A stretch of DNA of 64,000 nt from JAFAGX01 sp035622175 (GTDB lineage Bacteria; Acidobacteriota; Terriglobia; Terriglobales; Acidobacteriaceae). Made by a program: the position numbers and the translations under genes. Of this stretch, positions 63,701 through 64,000 are shown in pieces (within the stretch, counting starts at the first letter, position 1; every line of letters starts with the position of its first letter). The stretch is taken from positions 1 through 64,000 of the forward strand of contig DASPVV010000034.1 of the NCBI GenBank assembly GCA_035622175.1, given 5' to 3'. The notes beneath the pieces are model-generated. The model ran no database searches. It saw only the letters and a program-made list of their open reading frames with translations, and was not told the DNA's origin.

Positions 63701-64000
63701 TCAGTCTGCGCCTTGTTTGAGAACCTCGTAGAGATAAGCGAAATCCCATTGGCCTTTACCGGCCTTTACGGCCCGTTCGATGAGCAGAAGTTGTGGGTCG
63801 GCAAAGGTGTGATTGACCCGATGTTTCTCGCACCACCCAACAAGTTCCCGAGCCGCTACCGCCCAGGTTTCAAGCGCGGCTTGCGTGTTCCGGTAATCTT
63901 TACCTTGAATCTTGTCGCAAAGATCGGCGAGCGCGGCCTCAATGGCCGGCATGAATTTCTTGATGACCTGCAGATATCGGTCTACGGGAAGGTTCTCCGC
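63701..64000 (-). CDS. C-terminal part of a protein of unknown function, cut by the window edge
   Basis: The frame is open from 63701 to the right end of the window and gives 99 residues before the stop. ENLPVDRYLQVIKKFMPAIE and the later WAVAARELVGWCEKHRVNHT are helical and charged. No motif is recognised. An internal ATG at 63952 exists, but the frame continues upstream without a stop, so this is probably the end of a longer protein. Confidence 0.55.
   Translation of the reverse strand, partial: AENLPVDRYLQVIKKFMPAIEAALADLCDKIQGKDYRNTQAALETWAVAARELVGWCEKHRVNHTFADPQLLLIERAVKAGKGQWDFAYLYEVLKQGAD

Overview
The window looks like chromosomal DNA of an environmental, high-GC, Gram-negative heterotroph. 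The gene mix points to an acidobacterium (Terriglobia-like): a Ser/Thr kinase fused to a TolB-like propeller, many exported lipoproteins and glycosidases, Tat-exported molybdo-enzymes, and small exported proteins of unknown function. This placement is an inference from gene content; there is no rRNA or marker gene to test it. No tRNA, rRNA or CRISPR array was recognised.

Layout. 1-4.2 kb: the cut start of a transposase-like gene, an exported MBL hydrolase, an HSL-type esterase, a small catalase-family peroxidase and two gene remnants. 4.2-15.9 kb: an exported M14 peptidase, then sugar genes: galK-galT, a nucleobase deaminase, a GH36-like lipoprotein, and a coupled DeoR regulator / SIS isomerase / PfkB kinase operon. 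16-25.8 kb: an outer-membrane-type protein, an APC permease, a serine-hydrolase-like protein without its catalytic motifs, small exported proteins, a TPR protein and a GNAT enzyme. 25.9-31.4 kb: a Tat-exported, PaoABC-like molybdenum hydroxylase operon with its own cytochrome b. 31.7-46.2 kb: the kinase, a second sugar operon (SIS / MFS / ROK / PIG-L), a sensor-like protein lacking an output domain, an ArsR-DUF1326 pair, a FecR protein, a GH63-type glucosidase and an esterase. 46.6-51.7 kb: an MdtD-like exporter, a D-aminoacylase-like lipoprotein, an AIM24 protein and a coupled small-ORF pair. 52-59 kb: the most striking locus, described next. 59-64 kb: small proteins, DUF2127 and phnW-phnX for 2-aminoethylphosphonate breakdown.

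Fluoride locus. On the minus strand a sigma-70-like promoter (58241-58212) leads straight into a convincing fluoride riboswitch (58204-58156). Downstream is a compact six-gene set: dynamin-like GTPase, CrcB fluoride channel, a Cys-rich gene split by a frameshift, a double-DUF190 protein, a single-DUF190 protein and a second dynamin-like GTPase. The junctions are short or overlapping, so they probably form one transcript. Fluoride-controlled expression of two bacterial dynamins with CrcB is the best candidate here for an undescribed system; a role in membrane remodelling or repair under fluoride stress is a hypothesis.

Start codons were chosen from ribosome-binding-site spacing, family N-termini and signal peptides, and several differ from the longest open frame. 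Family names come from recognised motifs, not from database searches.
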